DNA from: Gordonia sp049847105
GTDB lineage: Bacteria; Actinomycetota; Actinomycetes; Mycobacteriales; Mycobacteriaceae
DNA length: 64,000 nt
Reading direction: 5' to 3'
Assembly: GCF_049847105.1 (NCBI RefSeq)
Contig: NZ_JBNCNS010000002.1
Location: forward strand, 372,001 to 436,000
The translations under genes and the position numbers were made by a program. Of the stretch, positions 50,990 to 59,547 are shown piece after piece; within the stretch, counting starts at the first letter, position 1, and the number at the start of each line of letters is the position of its first letter. The notes under the pieces are model-generated. The model had not been told where the DNA came from, searched no databases, and worked only from the letters and a program-made list of their open reading frames with translations.

Positions 50990-52039
50990 GTGAGCGGAAT
51001 GAGCTTGCAGCCCGGGCATCGTCGGATCGCGACCGTCGCCGTCACCGCGCTGGTCTTCGTCGCACTGCTGTTCGTCGGGACGACCGTGCAGGTGCCGTTC
51101 GTGGCACTCGGCCCCGGCCCGACCGTGAACACACTCGGCACCCTCGACGACAAGTCCGTGGTCGACATCACCGGCACGCCCACCGATCCGACGACCGGAA
51201 ATCTCAACCTGACGACCGTCTCGGTCACCGACGGCATGTCGATGTTCCAGGCTCTCGGGATGTGGATCTCCGGCACGTACACGCTGGAGCCGCGCGACCG
51301 CCTGTACCCGCCCGATCAGTCACCGGACGATGTCCAGCAACAGAATCAGCAGGACATGACCGGCTCGGAGGACAGCGCCACCGCCGCGGCCCTGCGCTAC
51401 TTGAACCGGCCGACCAAGGTCGTCGTCGCGACCGTCGCTCCCGGCGGCCCGTCCGCGGATGTGCTCCGGCAGGGCGATCAGGTGCTGACGGTCGCCGGCA
51501 AGCAGGTCTCGACGACGGCCGAGATGCAGGCCGCGGTCAAGGGCAATGCTCCGGGCGCCGTCGTTCCCATCGAGATCGATCGCGGCGGCACCAAGCAGAC
51601 GGTGACGGTCACGCTGGCGGCTCGTCCCGACAACCCCAAGGTCGGTTATCTCGGCGTCACCCCCGAGGTGGTGAATGCCGATCCGGCACTGAAGATCTCA
51701 TACAACGTCGGTGACATCGGCGGCCCGTCGGCCGGGATGATGTTGACTCTGGCGGTGATAGACCGGCTGAGTCCGGGCGAACTGACCCACGGCAAGTTCA
51801 TCGCGGGGACCGGGACGATCGACGAGGACGGTGCGGTCGGCCCGATCGGCGGCATCACGCACAAGACGCGCGCTGCCCGGGACGCCGGCGCCACCGTCTT
51901 CCTCGTGCCGCAGCGCAATTGCGCGGAGGCCACCTCGGATGCGCCCGACGGGCTCACCCTGGTGAAGGTGGACAACCTGCAGGGCGCCGTCGACGCGCTC
52001 GGCGACGTGGGCGCAGGGCGTCCCGCCCCGCACTGCTGA
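50990..52039 (+). CDS. Membrane-anchored PDZ-Lon protease (Rv3194c-like)
   Basis: A 349-residue protein with an N-terminal membrane anchor (about 13-33), a PDZ domain (about 135-215, VVVATVAPGGPSADVLRQGDQV) and a C-terminal Lon-type protease domain. The Ser-Lys dyad is visible: Ser in GGPSAGMMLTLAV and Lys in GITHKTRAARDAG. There is no ATPase domain, so it is an ATP-independent surface protease. The GTG at 50990 has AGGAGGGG upstream; the ATG three codons later is possible. It is divergent from the zincin gene. Confidence 0.92.
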   Translation: MSGMSLQPGHRRIATVAVTALVFVALLFVGTTVQVPFVALGPGPTVNTLGTLDDKSVVDITGTPTDPTTGNLNLTTVSVTDGMSMFQALGMWISGTYTLEPRDRLYPPDQSPDDVQQQNQQDMTGSEDSATAAALRYLNRPTKVVVATVAPGGPSADVLRQGDQVLTVAGKQVSTTAEMQAAVKGNAPGAVVPIEIDRGGTKQTVTVTLAARPDNPKVGYLGVTPEVVNADPALKISYNVGDIGGPSAGMMLTLAVIDRLSPGELTHGKFIAGTGTIDEDGAVGPIGGITHKTRAARDAGATVFLVPQRNCAEATSDAPDGLTLVKVDNLQGAVDALGDVGAGRPAPHC

Positions 52040-52052
52040 TCTCCGCCTTATG

Positions 52053-52673
52053 TCAGCTGTCGGGGCCGTGGTCGAGCGTGTGCGCCAGGGCGGCGCGCAG
52101 ATCGGTGGCCAGGTCGTGATGGGTGAGCAACTCGATGCCGGCCGGATCGGCGCCCCTCTCGGGACGTAACTGCATCAGGGCCAATGTGCAGCCGTCGCGC
52201 AGTGCGCCGATCGCGAGCCGGGCGGGGCGCGCACCGGGATGGGCGTCGGCCGAGGCGCGTAGGACGGCGTCACCTCCGGTCGGGTCGTCCGGGTCGCCTG
52301 GCACCTGCAGAAACGCCGTATCCAGGTCCGCCTCGGCCTCGGGCGGCAGCACAAGGATCTCCTGGACGAGCGCGGCGCCGGTGACCGGGGCCGGCCACGT
52401 CGTGGTCGCGAGGATGTGTTCGAGGTCTGCGTTGCCAGACGGCTCGGAGCCGATCGGAAGGGACTCCTGCGCGATCGGACTCAGTTCGGAGTCGTCGTCG
52501 GGATCGATCAGATCCGGTTGGGTTTGCGCCAGCGTGGCTGTCGGGACCAGGGCGAACAGGATCGGCGGCTGATCCCAGCCGTTCTCGTCGACGAATGTCA
52601 CGATGTCGCTCAGAGCGCGGCCCAGCGCGTCGGGTGAGAGGCCGTCGGGCGACAGTGTTGGCTGATCGGTCAC
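52053..52673 (-). CDS. PPA1309 family protein
   Basis: A 206-residue acidic, predicted cytosolic protein conserved in actinobacteria and named after the Cutibacterium member. Recognisable stretches are DIVTFVDENGWDQPPILFALVPT, AALVQEILVLPPEAEADL and the end LLTHHDLATDLRAALAHTL. Its function is unknown. The GTG at 52673 begins VTDQPTLSPDG. It converges with the PDZ-Lon gene and is divergent from the UPF0182 gene. Confidence 0.82.
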   Translation of the reverse strand: MTDQPTLSPDGLSPDALGRALSDIVTFVDENGWDQPPILFALVPTATLAQTQPDLIDPDDDSELSPIAQESLPIGSEPSGNADLEHILATTTWPAPVTGAALVQEILVLPPEAEADLDTAFLQVPGDPDDPTGGDAVLRASADAHPGARPARLAIGALRDGCTLALMQLRPERGADPAGIELLTHHDLATDLRAALAHTLDHGPDS

Positions 52674-52952
52674 CGGTCCATCTTGCCGCGTCCCGACGAC
52701 GTCGGGTGCCACTCGCGCGAGCCCACCACGCCGAGCGTGATGTGACATGGAACTCACCTGGGCGGCAGTGCGTTGTCGATTCACCCAGGGCGTCAACGCC
52801 TCGACCTCGTCACCGAGTGTGAGGTCGGCGTCCGGCGGCACCGGTGTCGGACCAGCGCCACACCGGGCCAGTACAGTTGGACGAACACGAGCCCTGCGGG
52901 CTTCGTACGGGTCGGGCCGATGCCCGAAATGAGAACTTTGGAGTGTGGGTAG

Positions 52953-55946
52953 GTGGGCGTACGCGGGCCGGCGGGAATGCCGACACTGTCGCGCAGGAGC
53001 AAGATCGCCATCGGGATCGGCGTCGCCATCCTGGTGCTGCTGCTGATCGGGCCACGTTTGGTGGGACTGGCCACCGACTGGCTGTGGTTCTCTGATCTCG
53101 GATATACGCGGGTGTTCTCCACGATCGTGTGGACACGCGTCGTGCTGTTCCTGGTCACGGCCGTGGTGGTCGGTCTGGTCGTGTTCGGGGCCATCGCGAT
53201 GGCCTATCGGTCTCGACCGGTATTCGTGCCGGCCTCCGGCCCGAACGATCCGCTGGCTCGTTATCGGGCCACCGTGATGGGACGGACCCGTTGGTTCGCG
53301 ATCGTGCCGTCGGCCCTGATCGGCCTGCTCGCCGGTCTGGTCACCCAAGGTTCCTGGGCGACGGTCCAGACCTTCCTGCATGGTGTGAGCTTCGGTGTCA
53401 AGGACGCCCAGTTCGGGCTCGACGTCAGTTTCTATGCGTTCGATCTGCCGTTCTACCGGCTCGTGCTCAATCTGTTGTTCGTCATCGTGGTGATCTCGTT
53501 CCTGGCCAACCTGATCACCCACTACCTGTTCGGCGGGCTCCGCCTCGGCGGTGGCGGAACGAAGCCGTCGATGACCACCGCGGCGCGTGTGCAGCTCGCC
53601 GCGCTTGCCGGGATCTTCCTGCTGCTCAAGGCCGTCGCGTACTGGTTCGACCGCTATTCGCTGTTGTCCAGTCAGCGCAAACAGGAGATCTTCACTGGCG
53701 CCAGCTACACCGACATCAACGCGGTGCTGCCGTCGAAGTTGATCCTGATGGCCATCGCGATCATCTGTGCCCTGGCGTTCTTCGCCGGGGTGGTATTGCG
53801 CGACCTCCGTGTGCCGGCACTCGCGACCGCACTCATGTTGCTGTCGGCCCTGGTCATCGGTGTGGGATGGCCGTTGGCGATGGAGCAGTTCTCGGTCAAG
53901 CCGAACGCCGCGCAGAAGGAATCGGAGTACATAGCGCGCAACCTGACGGCCACCAAACAGGCCTACAAGATCCGCGACAAAGACGACGTCACCTACGAAC
54001 AGAACTGGACCGAGACCCCGGCGGATCCGGTGGCGGTCAACAGTGATTCGGCGACGTTGTCGAACATCCGGATCCTGGACCCGAACGTGATTGCGCCGGC
54101 CTTCAATCAGCGACAGTTCCTCAAGAACTTCTATGGTTTCCCCGCGCAGCTCGCCGTCGACCGCTACAAGGTCGACGGACAGGAGCGCGACTACGTGGTC
54201 GCGGCCCGTGAGCTCGATCCGTCGAAGTACGGCGAGAACCAGCAGAACTGGATCAACAAGCACACCGTGTTCACCCACGGCAACGGGTTCATCGCAGCGC
54301 CGGCCAACACCGTGGACGAGGCGTCGTCCGACAGCGACAGCGACCGTGGTGGTCTGCCCGTGTTCAAGGTCAGTGACCTCGAGACGATCCGGTCAAAGGA
54401 CTATCAGCAGACCGCACCCATCAAGGTCAAACAGCCGCGCATCTATTTCGGTGAGCTCATCGCCAAGGTGAACCCCGACTACGCCATCGTCGGCTCGGAC
54501 AACGGCGACCGGGAGTACGACGAGGACGGCAAGAATTACACCTACACCGCCGATTCGGGTGTCTCGCTGGGCAACTGGTTCAACCGTTTCCTGTACTCGG
54601 TGAAGTACACCGAGCGCAACATCCTGCTCTCGGGCGCGATCAACAAGAACTCCAAGATCATCTACGACCGCGATCCGCGCGACCGTGTGAAGAAGGTCGC
54701 CCCCTGGCTGACCCTCGACTCCAAGACCTATCCCGCGGTGATGGCCGATGGATCGATCAAGTGGATCGTCGACGGGTACACCACGCTCGACACCTACCCG
54801 TATGCGCAGCGGATGTCGCTGCAGGGCGCTACGTCTGATGCCCAGGAGCTCAACCAGGGGCAGACCGGCCGGACTCAGGTCAACCGCCAGATCTCCTATG
54901 CGCGCAACTCGGTGAAGGCCACCGTCGACGCCTACACGGGCAAGGTGGACCTCTATCAGTTCGACACCTCCGACCCCGTGTTGAAGACGTGGATGAAGGT
55001 CTTCCCGGGAACCGTCAAGTCACGCGCTGAGCTCGACCAGAACCCGGATCTGCTCTCGCACTTCCGGTACCCGGAGGACCTGTTCAAGATCCAGCGTGCT
55101 CTGCTCGCCAAGTACCACGTGTCCGATCCCGAGACCTTCTTCCGCAGCAACAACTTCTGGTCGATTCCCGCGGATCCGAGCAAGGACCAGGCCGTGCAGC
55201 AGGGGCTGAACCAGCCACCGTATTACTTCACCGCTGCCGCTCCCAACGGGACCGAGTCGCAGTTCCAGCTGACGACGGTGATGACAGGTCTGAACACCCG
55301 GAACCTTGCCGCCTACATGACGGCGTCGTCCGATCCGCAGGACTACGGCCGGATCACGGTGAAGACCTTGCCCACGGCCAAGCAGACCGTCGGCCCGCAG
55401 CAGGCGCAGGAGAACATGAAGAGCGCCGGTCCGGTCGCGTCGGATCGTAAGCAGGTCGAGGACACCACCCGGGTGACCTACGGCAATCTGCTGACGCTAC
55501 CGGTGGGCCGCAACGGGATTCTGTATGTCGAGCCGATGTACACCCAGTCGAAGACCGACGACTCGGCGATTCCGAAGCTCTATCGCGTGATCGTCTACTA
55601 CAACGCGGCCAGCGACGGTGCCCGCGTCGGCTATGCGGCCACGGTTTCAGAGGCGCTGCGTCAAGTGGGGATCAATCCCGCCGCGGTGACGGACCCAGAG
55701 AGTGGTCCGGCTGTCGAAGGTGGTGCGAGTGCTCAACCCTCACAGTCCGCGAACGCCGCGGCGGCGAGTCCGTCACCTCAGCAGGGGCAGTCACCGGAGC
55801 GCGACGCCGCTGTCCAAGCGATCGGTTCGGCCCTTACTGCGTTGAAGGACGCGCAGATGAAGGGTGATTTCAAGGCGTACGGCGCGGCGCTCGATCAGCT
55901 GAATCAGGCGGTGTCGCAGTACGAATCGCTGCCGTCGGGAGGCTGA
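52953..55946 (+). CDS. UPF0182 large membrane protein (Rv3193c-like)
   Basis: A 997-residue membrane protein with about seven hydrophobic segments in residues 17-325 (first IAIGIGVAILVLLLIGPRLV, with DWLWFSDLGY after it), followed by a roughly 550-residue soluble domain and a low-complexity Ala/Gln/Pro tail. The family is widespread in actinobacteria and cyanobacteria without a settled function. The GTG at 52953 follows GGAG; Met9 (MPTLSRRSK) is an alternative start. It is the last gene of the block that follows the M. tuberculosis order. A strong palindromic terminator follows. Confidence 0.92.
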   Translation: MGVRGPAGMPTLSRRSKIAIGIGVAILVLLLIGPRLVGLATDWLWFSDLGYTRVFSTIVWTRVVLFLVTAVVVGLVVFGAIAMAYRSRPVFVPASGPNDPLARYRATVMGRTRWFAIVPSALIGLLAGLVTQGSWATVQTFLHGVSFGVKDAQFGLDVSFYAFDLPFYRLVLNLLFVIVVISFLANLITHYLFGGLRLGGGGTKPSMTTAARVQLAALAGIFLLLKAVAYWFDRYSLLSSQRKQEIFTGASYTDINAVLPSKLILMAIAIICALAFFAGVVLRDLRVPALATALMLLSALVIGVGWPLAMEQFSVKPNAAQKESEYIARNLTATKQAYKIRDKDDVTYEQNWTETPADPVAVNSDSATLSNIRILDPNVIAPAFNQRQFLKNFYGFPAQLAVDRYKVDGQERDYVVAARELDPSKYGENQQNWINKHTVFTHGNGFIAAPANTVDEASSDSDSDRGGLPVFKVSDLETIRSKDYQQTAPIKVKQPRIYFGELIAKVNPDYAIVGSDNGDREYDEDGKNYTYTADSGVSLGNWFNRFLYSVKYTERNILLSGAINKNSKIIYDRDPRDRVKKVAPWLTLDSKTYPAVMADGSIKWIVDGYTTLDTYPYAQRMSLQGATSDAQELNQGQTGRTQVNRQISYARNSVKATVDAYTGKVDLYQFDTSDPVLKTWMKVFPGTVKSRAELDQNPDLLSHFRYPEDLFKIQRALLAKYHVSDPETFFRSNNFWSIPADPSKDQAVQQGLNQPPYYFTAAAPNGTESQFQLTTVMTGLNTRNLAAYMTASSDPQDYGRITVKTLPTAKQTVGPQQAQENMKSAGPVASDRKQVEDTTRVTYGNLLTLPVGRNGILYVEPMYTQSKTDDSAIPKLYRVIVYYNAASDGARVGYAATVSEALRQVGINPAAVTDPESGPAVEGGASAQPSQSANAAAASPSPQQGQSPERDAAVQAIGSALTALKDAQMKGDFKAYGAALDQLNQAVSQYESLPSGG

Positions 55947-55966
55947 TCACCGCCGCTCGAATCGGA

Positions 55967-56008
55967 AAATGGCGGGGCGCACCAGAATTCTGGTGCGCCC
56001 CGCCATTT
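55967..56008. terminator. 42-nt perfect palindrome, bidirectional terminator
   Basis: A perfect 21-bp stem centred on GAATTC, with arm AAATGGCGGGGCGCACCAGA followed by A. T-rich ends (ATTT) flank the GC-rich stem on both strands. It separates the UPF0182 gene from the convergent small membrane protein. Confidence 0.9.
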
Positions 56009-56028
56009 CGTCGGCGGATGTCAGTGGA

Positions 56029-56316
56029 TCACTCGCGATATCGGTGCATGTACCGATCGAGTTCCCGCTCGGTGTCGTCGGGTAGGACCGGGCTGTGATG
56101 GTGGCGATGATTGAGAGACAGGAAGATCGATGCGGCGACGGCGAACGCACCGATCATCAACAGGCCGAACAAGATGGCTGCTGCGACGTGGCCGCCTGCC
56201 ATCGACACGAGCCAGAGCGCGGCGGAAGCGAAACCGCCGAGAGTCAGCACGTACCCGATGACACTCATCGGATGGTTTCCGTGGCTCTCGTGATGGGGCA
56301 GATGATGGGTTGCCAT
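56029..56316 (-). CDS. Small His-rich two-helix membrane protein
   Basis: A 95-residue protein with His-rich ends (MATHHLPHHESHGNH and LNHRHHHSP), two hydrophobic segments (about 18-36 and 42-64) and a charged cytosolic tail DDTERELDRYMHRYRE. The ribosome site AAGGAGGAGA is very strong, which suggests high expression. I do not recognise a characterised family. The His clusters could bind metal, but this is speculation. It ends near the palindromic terminator. Confidence 0.7.
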   Translation of the reverse strand: MATHHLPHHESHGNHPMSVIGYVLTLGGFASAALWLVSMAGGHVAAAILFGLLMIGAFAVAASIFLSLNHRHHHSPVLPDDTERELDRYMHRYRE

Positions 56317-56429
56317 CGTTTCTCCTCCTTCGGTTGACGTACCGCCAGGATACGCTTCTGTGATGTTAGTCACATACTGATTCTGGAGACCTCGGCTTTG
56401 CGCAGGTCAGCGCAGGTGTTGCGTCGAGA

Positions 56430-56981
56430 TAGTGCCGTTTCTCATCGGTGCTCGTGGCCGGGATGAACGGGCTGTGGTGGAGTCGCGGCTCATCGTGGCG
56501 TACGCGGTCCTCGAGGGCGTCGGCATGCACCGCGGCGACGCGCTCACCTTCGTCGAGGCCGACCTCACCAACGACACGAGGCGGGTGCGGCGGTGGACGG
56601 CGTCGATGCGGTGCTGCATGTCGCCTCTCCCGTCCACGTCGGCGCGGTGAAGGAGGAGAACGATGTCATCGGGCCTGCCCGTGAGGGAACGCTGCGCGTG
56701 CGAAAGGTGATCCAGCCGTGGCTCTTTCGGAAGTCGCTGCGGTGCTACGTGATTCGCTCGGTTTTGATGCAGCGAAGGTCTCGACGTGACGCATCCCTGA
56801 TGTGGCGCTGCGCATTCTGGCGTTGTTCTCGGCCGAAGCCCGTGGCGCCGCGGCGGAGATGGGGTTCCAGAAGATCGTGGTGATCGACAAGGCGCGGCAG
56901 CTGCTCGGGTTTTCACCGCGACCGTCGGGCGAGGCGGTCGTCGCAGCGGGAAAGAGCATGATCGCGAACGGACTCGTGTAG
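56430..56981 (+). pseudogene. Decayed NAD-dependent epimerase / dihydroflavonol reductase-like gene
   Basis: Fragments of one epimerase lie in order but in different frames. The first (from about 56460) reads GDALTFVEADLTND. After a frameshift the next reads DGVDAVLHVASPVH and then GPAREGTLRV. The C-terminal part reads VALSEVAAVLRDSLGFDAA, hits a TGA at 56787-56789, and resumes ALRILALFSAEARGAAAEMG and ARQLLGFSPRPSGEAV to TAG at 56981. The N-terminal GxxGxxG and the YxxxK core are missing. No functional product is expected. Confidence 0.8.
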
Positions 56982-57278
56982 TTCGGGTCGAGCCTGCTGG
57001 TCCTGAGCATCGGGTCCGTGAGAGAGCCTCGCCGGTTCGGCCGCCGGCGCAGATCCCGCATACGAGCGGCCGCGGGGCAACACCGCGAAGAAGCGCCTTG
57101 GACACGGTGAACCTCAACCCGTCGGCACCGCAGGTGTCCGCGTTGATGGGCGTCCACACCCGCGATGATCGCCGGGCGGGACGACGTGTCGGCGATCACA
57201 CCATCGCCGCAGGTAGGGGCGGGTATCGGAGGCGATTTGCATCTGGTCGGAGCGGGTGTGTAACGTTGTATTCAGCAA
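56982..57278 (+). other. Non-coding region with the initiator tRNA promoter
   Basis: No gene is supported in these 297 bases. The right end holds a promoter for the tRNA: TTGCAT (57237-57242), an 18-base spacer and TAACGT (57261-57266), placing the start about 6 bases before the mature tRNA. The rest may be further degraded coding sequence but matches nothing I recognise. Confidence 0.55.
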
Positions 57279-57355
57279 CGCGGGGTGGAGCAGCTCGGTA
57301 GCTCGCTGGGCTCATAACCCAGAGGTCGCAGGTTCAAATCCTGTCCCCGCTACCA
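57279..57355 (+). tRNA. Initiator tRNA-fMet (CAT)
   Basis: A 77-nt cloverleaf with encoded CCA. The anticodon CAT is at 57313-57315. Two initiator hallmarks are present: an unpaired first position (C1 opposite T72) and three consecutive G:C pairs (TGGG/CCCA) in the anticodon stem. The T-loop is GGTTCAAATCC. Confidence 0.95.
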
Positions 57356-57359
57356 ACAT

Positions 57360-57396
57360 GAGAACCCCCGCCCGGGACACCCGGGCGGGGGTTCTC
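57360..57396 (+). terminator. Intrinsic terminator of the tRNA-fMet gene
   Basis: A 17-bp perfect stem (GAGAACCCCCGCCCGGG and its complement) with a three-base loop ACA, starting four bases after the tRNA CCA and followed by GCTTTCT. Confidence 0.9.
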
Positions 57397-57505
57397 GCTT
57401 TCTCGGTCGACGCCGTCCGGCGGTGCCGTCGACCATCGTGACGAAACGATGACCGATCGGCCGCGGGGGTGCCGCCGCGCACCAGAGGCGCGCACCATCG
57501 AAGGC

Positions 57506-58396
57506 ATGCACAGCGAGACGGATGATTCCGCACCCGCCATCGGCATCATCGGTGGCACCGGCCTCTACCGGTACTTCTCCGACGACGACAACGTGATCGA
57601 GACGGAGGTGGACACCCCCTTCGGCCCACCATCGGCGCGGCTGCGGGTCGCCACGGTCGACGGGAGACGTCTGGTGTTCCTTCCGCGGCACGGTGCCCAT
57701 CACGAGTACCTGCCGCACCGGATTCCCTACCGGGCCAATCTCTGGGCGTTGCGGGCGCTCGGAGTCCGGCGCGTGATCGGTGCGTGCGCGGTGGGTGGAC
57801 TCCGTCCCGACCACGGTCCCGGTACCATCGTGGTGCCGGATCAGCTGATCGACCGCACCACACAGCGTGCTCAGACCTTCTTCGACCGGCCCGAGATCTG
57901 GGCCGGCGCCCAGCCGCCCGACAGCCCGGTGCACGTGCAGTTCGCCGATCCGTACTGTCCGGGTCTCCGGCAATCGCTCGCGTCGGCGTCCGACGACGTT
58001 ATCGACGGCGGGACGATGGTCGTCATCGAGGGCCCACGGTTCTCCACCCGGGCCGAGAGTCGCTGGTATGCGACCGAAGGCGCCTCGTTGATCAACATGA
58101 CCGGTCAGCCCGAGGCGGTACTCGCCCGCGAACTGAAGTTGTGTTACTCCACCGCGTGCCTGGTCACCGACCTCGATGCCGGCATCGAGTCGGGCACGGG
58201 GGTCACCGCCGCCGAGGTGTTCGCGGAGTTCGCGCGGAGTCTGCCTCGTCTCGTCGAGGTGATCCGGAGCGCCGTCGAGGTGATCGATGCTGCCGCCGAG
58301 TGTGATTGTGGCGCAGCCGAGCACGACGTGGACTCACTGTTCCGCACCGGGGTCGGCACCGGGGTCGACGTCCGCCCGACGGCTGGTGCGCGATGA
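57506..58396 (+). CDS. S-methyl-5'-thioadenosine phosphorylase family (MTAP/PNP)
   Basis: A 296-residue nucleoside phosphorylase that would cleave methylthioadenosine, a polyamine by-product, in methionine salvage. Motifs: GIIGGTGLYRY, LPRHGAHHEYLPHRIPYRANLWAL, IEGPRFSTRAESRWYA and INMTGQPEAVLARE. Human-type MTAPs have NMTTVPE; the Gly-Gln here resembles methylthioinosine-specific or Rv0535-like enzymes, so the preferred purine is uncertain. The start at MHSETDD is likely. The epimerase gene overlaps its stop (ATGA). Confidence 0.88.
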   Translation: MHSETDDSAPAIGIIGGTGLYRYFSDDDNVIETEVDTPFGPPSARLRVATVDGRRLVFLPRHGAHHEYLPHRIPYRANLWALRALGVRRVIGACAVGGLRPDHGPGTIVVPDQLIDRTTQRAQTFFDRPEIWAGAQPPDSPVHVQFADPYCPGLRQSLASASDDVIDGGTMVVIEGPRFSTRAESRWYATEGASLINMTGQPEAVLARELKLCYSTACLVTDLDAGIESGTGVTAAEVFAEFARSLPRLVEVIRSAVEVIDAAAECDCGAAEHDVDSLFRTGVGTGVDVRPTAGAR

Positions 58397-59547
58397 CCCG
58401 GGTGCTGGTCACCGGCGCCGCGGGCTTCATCGGATCGCGGATCGCCGATGTCCTGCGAGTGGCCGATCACGAGGTGGTGGGCGTGGACGCGCTCATCCCG
58501 GCCGCGCACCCGATGGATGCGAAGCTGCCGGACGGCGTGCACCGGGTCGATGTCGCCGACCGCGAGGCGATGATCGAGCTCCTCGACGGTGTCGACGTGG
58601 TGTGCCATCAGGCGGCGATGGTCGGAGCCGGGGTGGACGCATCGGATGCGCCCCGCTACGCCCGGGAGAACGACTGGGGGACGGCTCGACTGCTGGCCGC
58701 GATGTTCGAGGCCGGGTGTGCGCGACTCGTGTTGGCGTCGTCGATGGTGGTCTACGGGTCGGGGCGTTTCCTGGATGCCGACGGCACGGTGGTCCACCAG
58801 GTGGGTGATCGTAGACCTGAGGATCTGCGTGCGGGAACGTTCGAGCATCTCCGCGACGGGCGGCCGTTGCGGTGGACCCTGACCGACGAGGACACACCGT
58901 TCGCGCCGAGTACCTCTTACGCGGCCAGCAAGTGCGCGCAGGAACACTATGCGCGCGCCTGGTCGGAGCAGACCGGCGGATCGGTCGTCGCGCTGCGCTA
59001 CCACAACGTGTACGGGCCGTGGATGCCACGGGACACCCCGTATGCCGGGGTCGCATCGGTGTTCCGGTCGAGACTGGCCGCGGGCCTCGCCCCGCTGGTG
59101 TTCGAGGACGGCGGCCAGATGCGCGACTTTGTGCACGTCGACGACGTTGCGCAGGCCAACCGCTGTGCGATCGAAGCAACGGACGCCGACGGCTTCCGGG
59201 CGCTCAACGTCTGCTCGGGTACCCCGATCTCGATCGGGACGGTGGCGCGGCTGCTGTCCGAGGCGGCCGACGGCCCGGCGCCGGAGATCACCGGCGGATT
59301 CCGGCTCGGCGACGTGCGTCATGTCGTCGCCGATCCGCGACGGGCCCAGGAACACATCGGCTTTCGGGCCACGATCCCACCCGATCAGGGGATCGCACGC
59401 TTTGCCTCCGAACCCCTGCGGAGCTCGTCCGGTCGATCAGAGGTTCAGGCGCCGGCCGGCACGAGCGGCAAGGTCACCTCGAACCGGCTCCCGGAGTCCA
59501 GGTTGGACGCGACGATCGACCCCGAATGGGCGTCGACAAGACCCTGA
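58393..59547 (+). CDS. NAD-dependent epimerase/dehydratase (extended SDR)
   Basis: A 384-residue sugar-nucleotide epimerase-like protein. The NAD motif is VLVTGAAGFIGSRIA, the catalytic Tyr-Lys pair is in TSYAASKCAQEHY, and RYHNVYGPWM follows. Tail motifs RDFVHVDDVAQAN and LNVCSGTPISIG are typical of GalE/RmlB-like enzymes (Rv0536 position). The family fold ends near residue 345 (IARFASEPLR); the last 40 or so residues are antisense to the histidine kinase and probably reflect loss of an earlier stop. It is translationally coupled to the phosphorylase. Confidence 0.88.
   Translation: MTRVLVTGAAGFIGSRIADVLRVADHEVVGVDALIPAAHPMDAKLPDGVHRVDVADREAMIELLDGVDVVCHQAAMVGAGVDASDAPRYARENDWGTARLLAAMFEAGCARLVLASSMVVYGSGRFLDADGTVVHQVGDRRPEDLRAGTFEHLRDGRPLRWTLTDEDTPFAPSTSYAASKCAQEHYARAWSEQTGGSVVALRYHNVYGPWMPRDTPYAGVASVFRSRLAAGLAPLVFEDGGQMRDFVHVDDVAQANRCAIEATDADGFRALNVCSGTPISIGTVARLLSEAADGPAPEITGGFRLGDVRHVVADPRRAQEHIGFRATIPPDQGIARFASEPLRSSSGRSEVQAPAGTSGKVTSNRLPESRLDATIDPEWASTRP

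Noticed and set aside
56407..57199. Overlapping minus-strand frames of 250 and 177 codons
   Set aside because: They lie opposite the epimerase pseudogene and have no domain; the pseudogene fragments on the plus strand match a known family in order.
57256..57441. Short frames across the tRNA
   Set aside because: They read through the tRNA-fMet and its terminator hairpin.
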